The notes beneath the pieces are model-generated. The model worked only from the letters and a program-made list of their open reading frames with translations. It made no database searches and was not told where the DNA came from. A stretch of 64,000 bases of DNA from the NCBI GenBank assembly GCA_932294295.1, contig OW028573.1:61109829-61173828 (forward strand). The letters run 5' to 3'. The stretch comes from Alitta virens (taxonomy: Eukaryota > Annelida > Polychaeta > Phyllodocida > Nereididae). A program made the position numbers and the translations under genes. Positions 24,846 to 39,800 of this stretch are shown in pieces (position 1 is the first letter of the stretch; every line of letters begins with the position of its first letter).

Positions 24846-27800
24846 ATGAATGACCCGATGTCAGGCGGACAGTCAGCTGGAGTGAGTAAACAGTCCTTTG
24901 GTTATTTTGGCGCGTTGTTATTATTGATGCCCATGTTCTTCGTCAATTTTTGCATATTTTGGATTACCTGAACTACCCAGATTGTATGGCCTCGTGAATT
25001 GTGGGTCATAATCTTGCGCTGTTACCCAAAACCGACAAAGATGGGGCATTATTGTTGATGAACAAGGCCGTGAAAGGTGAGCGGTGTCGTCTGTTTTTGG
25101 AAAGGCATGGATTGATTTGAAGCGGAATCGGCTTATTGTTCGATATAGTACAATGTACGCAACGTCATTTATGCATTATTGTTGATAAATGTAATAATAA
25201 TTTTGTCATATCTGAATAAAACGATTGACTGAGGAGTTAGTCTGGGACAAATTGTTGGCGCATGAACACTGTTTAACAATGTCGTTATCGTGCGCAAAAT
25301 GGTCGACCATGACCTCGATCTGCGAAAAGGAATGATTGCTGAGAAAGCCCAATCAGTTTCTCGGTTAAATGATGATTCTCTCATTACCCATTACCCAATT
25401 TTGAACTAATGTTCGGAAAAAGAAATAAGTGACTACATGTAAGCATTTTCTCGCCAGAAGTTCATTTTCGTGAGAAACACAATAGGGAATTCCGCAATTT
25501 TCAGCCATTTTCTGTGTGTGGCAAATATCGCCCTTGTCAACAATTGTGGACGCTTGTCACCTGCAATCGCATCGGCGACAGGTGAATGAACCATTCGTTC
25601 ATGACAGTTTGCACATCTGAGCTGCCTGTAGTATATGTTCTCTTTGAAGACATGTTCGAAAACGCTCAATTTGAATGTACATTATATTGGCTGGTGTTGC
25701 ATGTTGTTGAAAGAAAGAGCTGCTAAACATCGTAATAGTATAGCATCCCTAGTAGACAAATGTCAGCTTCTACATTATATCATCAATAGCAGATTGTTAG
25801 GAATCTAATCTGCTTCTTGACCACAAAGTGTAATTCAGGTTTTTTTAGATCCCCTTAGTCCTGACACCTGTCAAACTTGATCTCAATAAATTTAATAATT
25901 AATGGATGAACATGTTGACAGGCAAGTAGTCAAAGCCAACCGCATTCTAGGTCTAATTGTTTACTGCTTTAGCCGTAGCATGACGTATAGATTTGATAAG
26001 CGATAAGTCAAATTTTGTCCAAAAATTTCAAGAGCCATAATTGCAATTAACAACAGTAGGAAGCAAATATTTAGGTGACAGAAACTGCCAAAATCACAAT
26101 GATTCATTTCAATGTACGGCAATTCTTGTTATTTGGGTAGCATTTTGATAGGCAAACCCACTCACAGTGTTTCAGTAGTTGTACCGCATATATATATACA
26201 TAATACATTGCTGTTGTAGGATACTTGTTCATTGAGAAAATTTCATAATATGAGGCTGTGCAACACTGAGATGGTACATATAATATGTAATTATGTATCA
26301 AGAAGGTGCTGGTTAATTTTCATTACTTTCATGCATGATGCCTTGATGTCACCAATATATCTTGATGAAATGGGCTGTTGACAATATGCTGTAATTTCGT
26401 AGGTCATTAGGGGCCCCATAATCTGTACAACATTTGTTGTGTAGCACAGATGATGTTGTCATGTCTGTTTAAATGTTGCGAATCTCTGTAAATCTAATAG
26501 GCTTGAGGGTTACCTCTGATACATATTGACAGTTGACATGAATGTTCTGTAATAAGTCTAGAGATAGAGCTTAAAATTTTTTTTTTGACGGAGGAACTGC
26601 TTTAGCAGTCTCCCGTCTATATCACCACTTGGTTCAGAACTTCGATAATGGGTTGAGCAAAACAGCTCTAGTGGATCAACTGGTTCAGAAATGCAATTTA
26701 GAGGTACAAGATCTGTGAAGAGTGGTCTTGTATAGTGTCCTAAAGGGCGGTTATTTGACAGATTTTGTCAGAAAATGTCCATTCTGGAGAAAATTGCAGA
26801 AATACGTCCGTTTCAGCACCAGAAATAGTAGTCCTGAAAGCACCCGCTATGAGTGCTAGCATCGCGATGTGGGGCGCCCCTGGTTGTTGATATCTGAAGT
26901 ACATTTTCCTTGATTTAATAGATTGGGACATCAATGGCATTTGGGAAAGTTCTTTAGAGGAATAGACTGAATAAGTTAGTAGCCTTAGAGGTGTTAATGG
27001 CATTGTGGAGAAAAGGAGATGGAGCCTACAGGAGGCACTACGACCGTAGCATATGAAAAGACAGTAAGATGACATCACTACATCACAGAATAGATGATGT
27101 CATCAAACAATACTTATGCTGCTCTGTTGGTACTTACCCTACCCATTGGGATACTTCAGAGTGACTAGCTGAATAGGCCAGTCCTCAGAGGTGTCCCTTT
27201 AAGTGAGAATTGCAATTAGCAGTCACAGGCCTCTGATAACAGACAATAGAGAATTGGATTTAATGAATACTTGTTTCCAGCAACTGTTCAAGAGATCCAG
27301 TGAGTTGCATTTGTGTGCAATTAAAGTCAGACTAACATTCTCAGCTGTTCACTGTTATTTAATTGAAGAGGCATTCAACTTATCTGTTCCTCCGTCATGA
27401 GGGCCATCAGGTCTAGTTTAATTATGGAATCCGCTCTGTTGTGCATGCTACCTGACCTGAACTTGATGTCTGTTATTTTCTTTGCAGAACACTTCAGTCA
27501 CCATGAATGGTGAAATTCCGAGTGTTCCCATCACTACGCTGGCTGGAATAACTAGTGTAACAAACTGTAGGTGGCATAAATCTTTATTGTTCTTCAGTTT
27601 TTTACACCTTTTGACATTTAATTTGTCTTTCAATAATGCCATGATTTGAATTTATTTTGTAGTGTTACCGGAGTTGCCCTTACCAACACCTCTTCCACAC
27701 ACAGTTAATAACAAAAGTCTTCTGTATCACCCGGATATCGCTGCGGAAGCAAAGCGTATCCTTGGACATCCTGATGAAAATGTGGTTCGTCAACTTGTGC

Positions 27801-30800
27801 AGGCTCTCAGCCATACAAGTACAGATCATATGTAAGCACTGATCTAACTGATGTGACAAGGTTTGAGCTTGCCGTGCTGACAGTTATACTAATTAGCGAT
27901 GATGCATTCACTCGGTGCCTTATATTTTTTAGTGAGCTGAAGGACAATATGGCAGGAGACTCCATAGAAGGAGAACTACCAGAACTTTTGAAAGCTGTGC
28001 TTGATGCAGATCCAGATGTTTTCAAAGGTAGAGCACATTTTTAACTTTTCCAAATGTTTTCCCCTGAATTACCATATTAAAAACTGTTGTTTTATACTAT
28101 CAGAAGATGAAGAATATACTTTATTTTGTCATCATAGCTTGTTATAATGAAACTTATGACTTCATTGCTGCAGGTCATAATACACCCAAGGTAGATGGAG
28201 TTGTACAACAACCCTACAACCAGCACAATCAACATCCTAGTCCATACCAGGCTGGTCAAATATCACCATGTCCACCAGGAAGCCCTGCCAGGTAAATCAT
28301 TGAAATCTATACATTGGTCAGAACAATGAAAATGTGTATCAGCCATCAAGCATGTATGCGTGAAGTGCTTATAAATGACTGATTAGGCTGACTGGAAAAC
28401 ATTGTGTTTCCAATTTCCGATCGACCGGACTTCACAAAGCCCAATCTGAATTTTTTTGAGGCATCTGACAAAAATAAAACCCCTGAACCCTACCGACCCT
28501 GCTTTTAAAAACAAAAAATCAGAAACAAACTTTTTTTTTCAGTCAGCCCTAGTTACCCATTTGCGAATGTCATATTAACGCTATTTGGGTAAAAGTAAGT
28601 TCTGTTGAACCTGATTCTTAATTGTAGATATTAAACCAATATGGAAATTTTTTTGCAGGTATCCACCTAACCAAATAGGCGGAAGTCCATTTGGTGCTTA
28701 TGCACAAAGTCCCTACAATCACAATCCACCAGGCCAGTCAGGCCAGAAAGCAAGCACAAGCAACTTCCAACAACAGTTCTTAAATTTTGCAGCAGGTGGA
28801 AGTGGAGGTACGATTTAGTTATTGGTTTCACCAGAACCCGTATTTTAGTTATTTGTGTGATGAATTGTTCAATTGGTACAAGTGAATTTCTCTTTTCATG
28901 ACAGATGTGCCAACTGTTAATGGTGGTATGCCTGGTAACTCATCATCAAAAGGGCGCATGCATAATAATAAACCCTCGACAGGTTGGTTTGTCAGTTCTA
29001 TTATCATGATTGTTGTAGTTGTATTGTCTAGTTAAAATAGAATCAAATGTTGCTTTGTGCATATGTTCGTATTCTAACATACATTGTGTGTTTACAGCTT
29101 CCTCTCCAGCCCAGGCAGCTGCTGCTCCCTACTTGAATGATCCCATGAAGAAAGAATTGGAAGAGAGTCCTAAAGCAGATGGATTAAACAAATCATTGAA
29201 ATCTGAACCTGTTGTGGTTATTAAACCTATGAGTGATGAGGTGAGTTAGCTGGCTTTTTTTATTTATTAGGGGAGGCTATGCGGAAATTTCTGACATGGG
29301 GATACAGTTCTACTTATTATTCTGTGGGTGAAGAGAAACACTTTTGAAATTATATTGGAAAACTTATTTATTCAGTGTTTTGCCATAACACTTCAGTTGT
29401 AAGGAGAAAAGGGGGGGGGGGGGGGGGTGTGTTGGCATAGAGAGAAAAAATAGCAACATCACTTAATTTCATATTAAAGGCTGTAGGCTGTGTGGTGTGG
29501 AAAGTTCAAATTAGGTTCTGAGAGCTAGTTCTTTTCAAGGGACATGTATACTGCATTTTTATTCTATATTTCAATTGTCTTCATATGCACCGTAGTACTA
29601 GTAGTAAGTAAAATGTAGAATGCTGCCTAATTTTTTATTTGATCTAAATATCAATCATGATGCATGATTCTTGCTCATGAAAGGGGTAATATTCACTTGT
29701 GAAGCATTGACAGCGCATGTGACATGACCTTGCAATCATATTTTGCTCAGGACATTAATTTGGCTACACGGCGCTCAGTGAAAGACGAAGCTGGCCAACC
29801 CAGATCCTCTCGGTCTATGTCTTCTGAGGTAAAGGATACTAAGTAGTGTAGCCTGATTGGTAACATTGTGTTAGCTTTCATAGTTGTACCGTTCTGTTTA
29901 GATTTATGCTTGATGCTCATACAGCTCCCTTTCTCAATTTTATAACTCTGTAATATTTGATGTATGCATCTTATATATTGATTATGAGTTATTGATGATG
30001 TGCATCTGCATTTTTTCGTTGTAAGGTGTTTTGTAGTTGGGTATTGACTTATTGACTTAAACATATAGCAGAGGTTTATGGCATTTGTATTGTTTCCAGA
30101 GATTTTCGTAAGTATCTGTCATGCTGTTGTGCTTTAGTAACTTGCTTCTAATGTCCGATTAACTTGTTATTTATTAAGTCATTGTTAAAAATGTGATAAA
30201 TATTGTGTAAATGTATGCTTACTTATGATGTCTTTGACTAAAAAGTACTCTAAATGCTTGGGTGTGGCACAAATATCTCAGATTAGCTCTGCAAATGTTG
30301 TAGTTAATAAGAGCTTGAAACAACAACCGCACACAAGAAATGCTTGCTTTTTTCATAACATTGACTAGTGAGTTGAGTATTTTAGTTATATCTTGCTGTT
30401 TTCTATTTTTCAGACAATTATGCAGCCTAGAATTCAATGTAAGTGATTTTCTCATTAAAGACAATGTTCAGAAATCTTGTCACTCATTTTCATGATATTT
30501 TATAAGTGCTCATGTGTCTCAAGTGTCTGTGGATTTATTTACCTTCTTCTTTTTTTCCTGCTATGTCTAGTGACGAGACTGGAGTCCATACCAAAATCAG
30601 AAATTGATGCGAAGCTGAAAGAAAAGAAGAGAGAGTCTTATAATATCAGTTCTGGGTCTGCATTGACCTTGAAGATCTCAAAATCTAAAGACGGAAGAGG
30701 TATAATTAGCATGTGGTGTAACAGTAACTTGGTTCAAAAGATTATTGTGCTGCATCTTTCAAAGTCTCTTCATCCTACTTTTACATCACTTTCTTGATTG

Positions 30801-33800
30801 CAGGACACAAACGTCGTCGCTCAGATGAGGACGACTGGAATCCAGTTGAAGACAGTCTGCAAGATATCTATGGAGATTTTGCGACCAACATGTCTGACAG
30901 AGTGAAGAGAAGGCGTCGTATTGTACAGATGAATGACTCGGATGATTCTGATGACAATCGCAAGAAATCTCCTTCTCCGGAAGGTAAGTATTGTGAGTTG
31001 ACTTCAATATTATGCAAGGCTAATATTTGAGTACTGTTAAAACAAGGTTGTATGGAGCAAATGATTTATGTGGTTACTTTGCAGTACAAAAACGAAAGAA
31101 GGACAGAAGTAAGAAGAGGGTCAATGAGGCACCATTGTCTGCTGAAGAGCTTATGGACACTGCCACTTTCAAGCGTTTCAGTTCAGCAATTGACTCAGTT
31201 CTTGAAAGTGCAGAGGATATTGATCTTAGTATACTTGATGCTGGTATGTAGCTTCAATTTTACCTCTCCAATGTAGAATTGATGATTTTGAAAATGTAGA
31301 TCAGAAATTAAATTTTATGTTCTTGCAGATGATGAAGATGGTGTGCATCATGATGATGCTGTTGTTGGTCGGTCGACATTAATTGATCTCTGCAATGAAG
31401 CTGCCAAGCTGAAATCTATGGGTTGCATGAATCAGGTATTAATTTTGCTTTGATCTTTAAAGTGGATTGTCTACTTTTTTGCAAACTACTAGTGGGCATA
31501 TGTCATTCAACTGATATTAAGAAGTTACTGTGTCAGGAGCTCAATATAAATTGATGAAATGTTTTTCATCTATTTAGGTCCCTTATGAGAAACTTGTGAA
31601 ATTGATGGCAATTATGCAGCTGAACATTAAGGATGGATCAAGAGTGATTCCATTTGCGTCGGATGTAAGTATCATATTTCATATAATTTTTTTTCACCAA
31701 ATTTGCAAGCTTATGATACTAGACGGCTGATTGATAGGTCATGGAAACATGCATGCCGAAAAACTTTACTTGTAATTCTCTTCACTAAGCTTATATACTT
31801 TCATTTTCAGGATGAGAACAGAGATGAGGTGATGTGGCGTGAACTTGCCATGGAGAAAGTGCTTTGTGCGATGGATGCATCCTTGACTGCATTGTACATA
31901 ATGACGTCACCTAACATGCCAAAACAGGTCTATTTGGAGGATGTTATTGAGAGACTAGTCATGATGGTTAAAGTTCATACGCAGAACACAATCTTCCCTG
32001 AATTTGATCCTGTCTACAGACTAGATCCAAAGAATAAACGTATGTATATTTTCAGCTGATGTTATGCTATGTAGCTCATGTGACTGTTTACTACAGCGTT
32101 ATGATAATGTGCTGAATATGTATTTTCTCTTTTATCAGATGGAGGCAGCTTAAAAATGAAAAGAGCTAGAGCTGGAGGTGCCAAACACAAATCCACAATA
32201 AACCTTTACAATAAGCTTACAGAACTTGTAGGGGTCCTCGCTGAACTCATTGATATTCAAGAACTTACAGACACTATTATCCTCCAGGCATCAACACTCT
32301 CAGTAGCTCCGTTCTTTGTTGAAAACATCAGTGAACTTCAGTTAAACTCTCTCAAATTGGTTACCAATGTGAGTATTTAAATTTTTAGATTGACCTTTGT
32401 TATTGGTGTATATTACTTGAATTCCTTACAAGAGATATATGTTTTCTATAATGTTTTCAATCCTCATTCAGATATTTGCAAGATATGAGAAGCACAGGCA
32501 GTTGATATTGGAAGATGTTCTCTCGTCGTTGGCGAGATTGCCATCAAGCAAAAAGAATCTCAGAAGCTACAGGTAATTATTACACTTTTGCCATACATTT
32601 TTATCCAGAAGGTTGCAAAGCAAGCCTTCAGGATATTGTCAGAGGATGAGATGTGAGAGAGTGGCTCGTTTTTTGAGAAAGATACGAGTAGTTTGCTAAA
32701 AAATGTTAAATTAGGGCTATTTTCGGGGCATTTCACTGTTTTTGTGGTTCTTGGCCTTGTGTGCAACCCACCTCAGTGCCCCTGGTGGCGAATTTAAGAA
32801 CTAGGCCTACTGAACAGAAACTCAAAGGTTGTTTGTTTACATTTCGCCGACAACTTCTGGTTGACTTTAGAGCAATGTTTTGAACTTTTCAAGGCTTTGT
32901 CATGCCAGAAAAGTGATTCTGACACCACGCCAGTGTGTTATTGACTTAATCCAATTCTCGATATTGTCAGAGAGAGAGGGGTTGATGAGAGCTGAATGAG
33001 CAAAAAAAATGTTTCAAATGAATAACCCTCAGTAGAGATCAAGCTGAGCATTGTCACATAGAGCTCAGTATACTTTAAAAGCAGCACCATTCTTCAGCTC
33101 GTTTCTTAGGAAAGATACGAGTATTGTGCTATAAAATGAGTGTTTTTTGCAACATTTTCGCCGCTTTTGTGGCTCTTGGCCTTGTATGCAACCCACCTCA
33201 GTGCACCTGGTGGCGAATTTAAGAACTAGGTTCAAGCGGCAAAAATGGCGGGAAACACCGCTAATTGGATCCCACCTTTTCAGACCTGTCCAGAAATGCA
33301 TTTTATAATTAACATATAGCCCCATTTGGTAGTACTCTAGCACTAACTCTCTACCAATCCACTACATGTACAATATCAGCACCTTCTGGATTCAGCGCCG
33401 TAAGGCTCTAGTTTTTTATTGTTGTTGTACAGTCTGACCTCGCTATATCGCGCCTCTAATTAACGTGAACCTCCGTTATTCGCGGTGCCCGCATGTCTCC
33501 TGAACTCTCCTGACATAAATTATGTAATCTTAGACAGTGGCAACTAAATGTGCGATCATGCGAAAGTACGGCTGTCATTGGGTTATTGTATTTAGTATTT
33601 ATTGCGCCTCTAATTAACGTGAACCGTTATTTGCGGTGCCCGCATGTCTCCTGAACTCTCCAGACATAGATGTAATCTTAGACAGTGGCAACTAGATGTG
33701 CGATCATGCATGACGTGCGAAGGTACGGCCGTCATTGGGTCATTGTATTTAGTAAGAAACAATTTAGTTAACTTGGCTTTGATAGGATGATTTAATTGTA

Positions 33801-36800
33801 ATTCTCTAGGGTTGTGAGAACCAAGTGAATGGCAAGTAGGAGAGTTAATGTTAATTATGTTGATTGTTTTTAGACCTCTCAAAATATGTTCTTAGAAGTG
33901 AGCTGTTAAGTTTCGCATGTAAAGTGCAATTAGCACAGATTAGACTACCTGACACACAGACAATGATATCTAGATGGCATTCTTAGCAACACATGAAACC
34001 GGTATAATTGATATTTTAACATGTCATAGGGTATATATTCCATGCAGATGAGCAGAGTCTATTTATGGCACAACAAATCCGCAGCTCAATGCATGATGCC
34101 ATAATAATATTTGTTTAATTTTACTGTGACTTAAAATAAAGCTTTGTTATGTTGATTCTTGAAGTTTAGATCATCTGGCATTGTAATGATCTTACGTAAC
34201 ATGCTGCGTAAGCCTAATTGCGAACACGACGCGTGGCAGGTATACTGCGTTAAATAGAGAACCTTGGCTATATCGCGGTTGTCATATTATGTCCCCAAAG
34301 AGGTTGGGTGTAACTTGCTCTGTGGGAAATACAATTGAATGTTTTGATTTTTGTCCAGGTTAAATTCTGAAGAACAAATCCAGATGGTGACAGCATTAGC
34401 ATTGCAGCTGATACAGTGTGTCGTTAAACTCCCTATGAAGGAAGAGGAAGAGGACCCTGGGCCACCTCCTGAGACTGAGAAAGAGAGGGAGCGAGAGAAA
34501 AAGAGGAAAAAGGAAGAAATGGTATGTTACAACTGATTGTTTTTATTCATTCATCAATTGCAAAGGAAGAAATGGTATGTTAAAACTGATAGTTTTTTTT
34601 TTCATTCATCAATTGCAGGACACCGTTAATTATGCTTTTGCCAAAATCTTCATGAGCTAATGATCGATTCAAAATTTTTCATTTCAGATGGACAAGGAGG
34701 TTGTTATCATAACTTCTTATGAGAATGCCATGCGAACAGCACATAATTTTCTTGCTGTGTTCTTGAAAAAGTAAGTTGCTTAGTTCTGAAATTCCATGGA
34801 CAGTTTACTTATATGATCTTCATGGTGATGGATGTATTTTAATGACTTTATTATCATTCACAGGTGTGCAATGAAGGGGGAAGAAGATTATCGTCCATTG
34901 TTTGAAAATTTTGTCTATGATCTCCTAGCTACTGTCAATAAACCTGAATGGCCTGCTGCAGAGTTGCTTCTAAGTCTGCTGGGCAGACTGCTTGTAAGTA
35001 CATTTCCTTCAGCAATTGGTCATTTTGTGCTACTCCATTTCGGTCGTTAAGTGTTGCTATTGCATCCACTAAAATGCTGTCCTACTTCTGCTTTCAGGTG
35101 CAGCAGTTCAGTAACAAGTCAGTCGACATGTCATTGAGAGTTGCATCTCTAGATTACTTGGGAATTGTGGCAGCTAGACTTAGAAGAGATGCTGTGACAA
35201 GTCGTTTGAATGTAGAAACGATAGATGATATTATTAGTCATGTGGTAAGTGTCCATCATGTCTTTTATTTAAATACTATAGCATATGATTTGTTTTGTCA
35301 TGCAGTTGTAGAATACTCAAAAGTCTGAATCTAATTACATATACATTATGACATAAATGTTTTAGTTTCAAGAAGATGATGACACTGACTCAGATGAAAA
35401 AGAGAAGGAGAGGAAAAAAAAGATGGAAGATGATGAATCTCAGGAGGTAAGAGTCAGCATTACAATGACATTTGCTGATGGATATATGCTCAGGTGTGAG
35501 ACATGCAAATAACCAAATGTTTTCTTGTTACAGAATGACAATAGCAAAACTCAGAGTCTCCAGAAAGCCTTGTTGGAGTACTTGGTATACAATGCACAGA
35601 ATGACCCAGCTCTTGTGGTAAGTGCTGATGTATATTTGCACTGTGTGATACATGATTAAAGTTGCCAAGTTGCAAGAGTATGATACAGTATTATGGTCAT
35701 TGTCATTTCAGTTCTCAAGGCAGTTTTACATTGCCCAGTGGTACAGAGATTGCAGTGTGGAGTCAGAAAAATTAAACAAACAACAGAAGAAACTGAAAAA
35801 CAAGGATGAAGATGAATTGGAAATATTCGCGAAGAACAATGATTTGCTGCAAGAAAACGAATTACGGAAAGGTTTCTTATTGGAACAAATTAATGTCAAG
35901 GGCTTGGGTGTCTTTGCTAAGTTCAAGTAAGTCTATTTAAAAAGCTGATTCATACTTTCTCCTGTATATATATATTTTTTGTTTTATAAGAGTGAATCCT
36001 CTATGAAAACCTATTTGTATGATAATGTCTTTCATATTTTGCTACAGGCCATCTCCCAGTAAACTTGACTATGACCGCGCATTATTGGTGACGAGGTATT
36101 TGGCATCCAACAGACCATTTTCCCAGAGTTTTGATATTTACTTAACACAGGTAAATGCAATGATCGCTTAGATACCTGGTTTGACTCGACTTCATAGTAT
36201 GATAAGTATGAAAATGAAGCCTGGTCCAGTTGTTTTGTTTCTGCAAACAATTGATTAACTTTTGCAGATCCTCAAGGTGCTATGTGAGACAGCAGTTGCT
36301 GTTCGGACCAAGGCCATGAAATGTCTTTCTGCAGTGGTAGAGGCTGACCCAGGCATTTTAGCAAGGGTAAGTGTTGCCTAGAGTCGATGGAAATTCTGCA
36401 TATCTGTGGCATGACAATTTGGTGACAATGTCAGGGTACTGTTAGTCTTAATAAGTAATCTATTCTTCAGAATGACATGCAAAAAGGAGTGCATGGAAGA
36501 TTGCTGGACCAGTCTACATCTGTACGAGAAGCAGCTGTAGAACTAGTTGGGAAATTTTTGCTCATCCGTCCTGAACTCACATCTCAGTATTATGATATGC
36601 TTTCCGAGAGAATATTGGTAAGCTTCTAACAAAAGAAACTGAAGTACAAGTTGTGCCATTATATCACATGCTTTTGTAAACATTTTATAGTATCTTTGTG
36701 ACTTCCATGTGTATTACTCATCTCATTCCAGGATACGGGTATCAGTGTTCGGAAGCGAGTGATAAGAATTTTCCGAGATATCTGTGTTGAGCAACCAGAT

Positions 36801-39800
36801 TTCCCAAAGATCCCTGAAATTTGCGTTAAAATGATTAGGCGGGTAAATGATGAAGAAGGAATAAAGGTTAGCAAATGCAACTTTTTATGAATTGTGGTTG
36901 AAACTAACACGTTGTAGTCCAAATTGAAGTAACTGTGGAATTGCTGTTTTCCAGAAACTGGTCAGTGAAACTTTTCAAACCATGTGGTTGACTCCTGAAA
37001 AAGCCAAAGAAACCCAAAAACTCATCAAGAAAGTGATGAACATCACTGATGTAGTAGCTGCCTGCCAAGATTATGGCTTTGAATGGCTGGAGCAGTTACT
37101 TGAAACTGTAAGTATTGCTATTTGGACAGATGTCGAGTCTTAGGTGTGCATTATGAATCTTACCATCCAATCATGAACAATGTCCCCCCATGAAATGTTG
37201 TGTAATACTTTCATTTTTAGCTTCTGAAAAAGGAAGAGGATGCTAACCAGAAACCTGTTTTAAAAGCCTGTGTACAAATTGTGGACTGTTTAGTAGAAAA
37301 TGTGCTAAGATTGGAAGAAACGTCAGAGAGCAGCACACCCCGGTTGATATCGTGTTTATCAACGTTGTATCTATTCTGTAAAGTGAAACCAGAATTACTC
37401 ACTGGCCATGCACTGACTATTCAACCATACCTTAATATCAGATGTAACAGTCAGACGGACATTCAAGTGATACACAATGTAGCACGGATACTGGAGTTAT
37501 CTGTTCCTCTTATGGAGCATCCTGGTGAAAGTTTCCTTGCTCAGCTTGAGGAGGACATGATGAAACACATACTGAAACGTGGACCAGCTGTGTTGCAAAG
37601 TTGTGTCAGTTGTCTCGGAGCAGTTGTCAACAAAGTTACGCACAACTATATCTTAGTTCGGGACTGCTTAATGAAATTTTTTGGTAAGAATTTCTTAATT
37701 TCAATGGTATATTTTTTTATTGCATATGTCACAGGAGTTGCATTGTACTTTTAAGGCAGATATATTTTCTGTGGCTGTTTCACAACCTGAAAGACGACAT
37801 CCTCTGAATATCAAATGGGTAACTGGACAATTTTTGACAGTGTGATTAAATGAGCGACACAGGATGGTGCCAAGTTGGAATGTATCTAATATTGATATGT
37901 ATTTGGATAGTTTTTGTGTGGGCTTTATGGCATCACTGTTTTAACATTAGTTCCATTGCAAATTTTTTAGGAATTATTGACTGGCCAAAATATAGTGACC
38001 AGAATTTACGTAAATGTATTTAGTAGTAATGGTCGTTTTGTAAAGGTACTGTTTGTTGTACTTAAGTTATAACTTGAATTATGCAAATTTTCCAGGGGTT
38101 CTTGCCAAAGATATGAAGGAACAGAAACAAAATCCAGGGCATGTCAGCAATAAGCCAACTCTCCTTCGGTCTTTGTTTACTGTGGGATTGTTATGCAAGC
38201 ATTTTGACTTTGATGCTGAACAATTTGGGGAGAAGAAGGTGAGGATGAACATCTTCAAGTTATACTTACAACTGTCGTTATGGTATTTCCATTAGTATCT
38301 TATGGGACTAGTGACAACTTAACTGACAAGTATTATTTTATTGTTTTTCTTCCAGGCATCTGTCAAAAATCGAGTGTTTGATGTTATCATGCATTTTACA
38401 ACTCATCCAGATGAAGAGGTGCAGCTCAAAGCTTTAGTAGGCCTTGGTATGTATTCTGCTCTTCACAGTCTTGAGACTTTATGTATTCTGCTCTTCACAG
38501 TCTTGAGATTGAACCAGTCATGAGATTGAGTCGGCGTTTGTTAATACTTACAAACGTTTCTACTTTCAGGGTTCTTCTGTGTGCGGCATTTTGAATACAT
38601 GTTACATCAGTCATTGAGAGACTTGTATTACCAACTTCTCACGGACAGTACAATATCCTTGAAGATGAGAGTACAAGCGCTGCGTAATTTACAAACTTAC
38701 CTTGTTGAAGAGGAGTTGAAGATGATGAAGGCTGATGCTGAATGTAAATAATTCTGTCCTGTTGTAATTCATAAGATTTAATCTTTGACAATTTGTGAGG
38801 TTAAACACCCACCAAACTAATTTACTTAACCAAACTAAGGTGTCATCTACTGTTTTCAGGGAAGAAAAACCAAGAAAAGGAGGACTTGAAGGAAATGGGT
38901 GATATCCAGTCAGGGTATGTAGTTTTATTAATTTAAGAGAAAATACCATATTGGTTATGTCTAATGTTATTGAAATTAGCATCAGCTTTATGAACTTATT
39001 GATAATTATGCCATTTGGTTATTTCGTTATTTTGTAGCATGGCCAGTACTGTTATCCAAGTGTATCTGAAACAAACCTTAGAAGCTTTCTTCCATGCACA
39101 TCCACATGTGAGAATGGCAGGTCTCGCTGTTATTATTCTCGTTCTAAAGCAGGGATTAGTCCATCCAGTTCAGGTAAGTGGTTGATGTGTGCTTTGGGCA
39201 TCTTAGCTTTTGTTGATGTTGCTGACTTTTAAGCTATTAGTGACTCGAACACAACAGGTATTAGTATTTTGATAATGGTTTATAATTTTTTTGTTTCAGT
39301 GTGTTCCATATCTGATCTGTATGGGAACTGACTGTGATAGCCAAGCTAGAATAAAAGCTGATCAGCAGTTGCAAGAGATTGACAAAAAATATTCAGGATT
39401 TATCCAAATGAAAGCAATGCAAGGACTGAAATATTCATTCAGACTTCAGCAGCTTGTACAAAACACAGGTGAAGCTGTGCGAGGCTTTCGTGATGATGAG
39501 AACAGTCTCCTCAGTCTCAATAACTACCTGTACTCATTAATCAGATCAAATCGAAACCACCGGAGAGCTTTGCTTGGAGGAATTCTCAACATGTTCGATG
39601 ACACAGCAGTAAGTTGATATATTCTGTAATATTACCAAGTGTGTATGGTAATTTATGCTTTCTTTGTATTTTCTTGTTATGTCTTAGTAACCTCTTACCA
39701 TGACATGAGTGGCAAACCTAGGTGTTTCATAGAAGCTATCATCTGTGAAGTCTAACTGGTTACGTATCTGTGGTTGACCAAGAACTTAAAACAATCAATG

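Noticed and set aside
28384..28552. MITE candidate in NIPBL intron 5 (TAGGCTGACTGGAAAA / TTTTCAGTCAGCCCTA)
   Set aside because: Inverted ends are similar but imperfect, and the flanking 8-mers do not match, so I could not define an insertion.
38447..38510. Tandem duplication just inside NIPBL intron 33 with a TTCACAG acceptor-like motif
   Set aside because: A roughly 33-bp duplicated unit is real, but the phase-correct junction is at 38446 to 38570; using the motif would not continue the HEAT-repeat protein.
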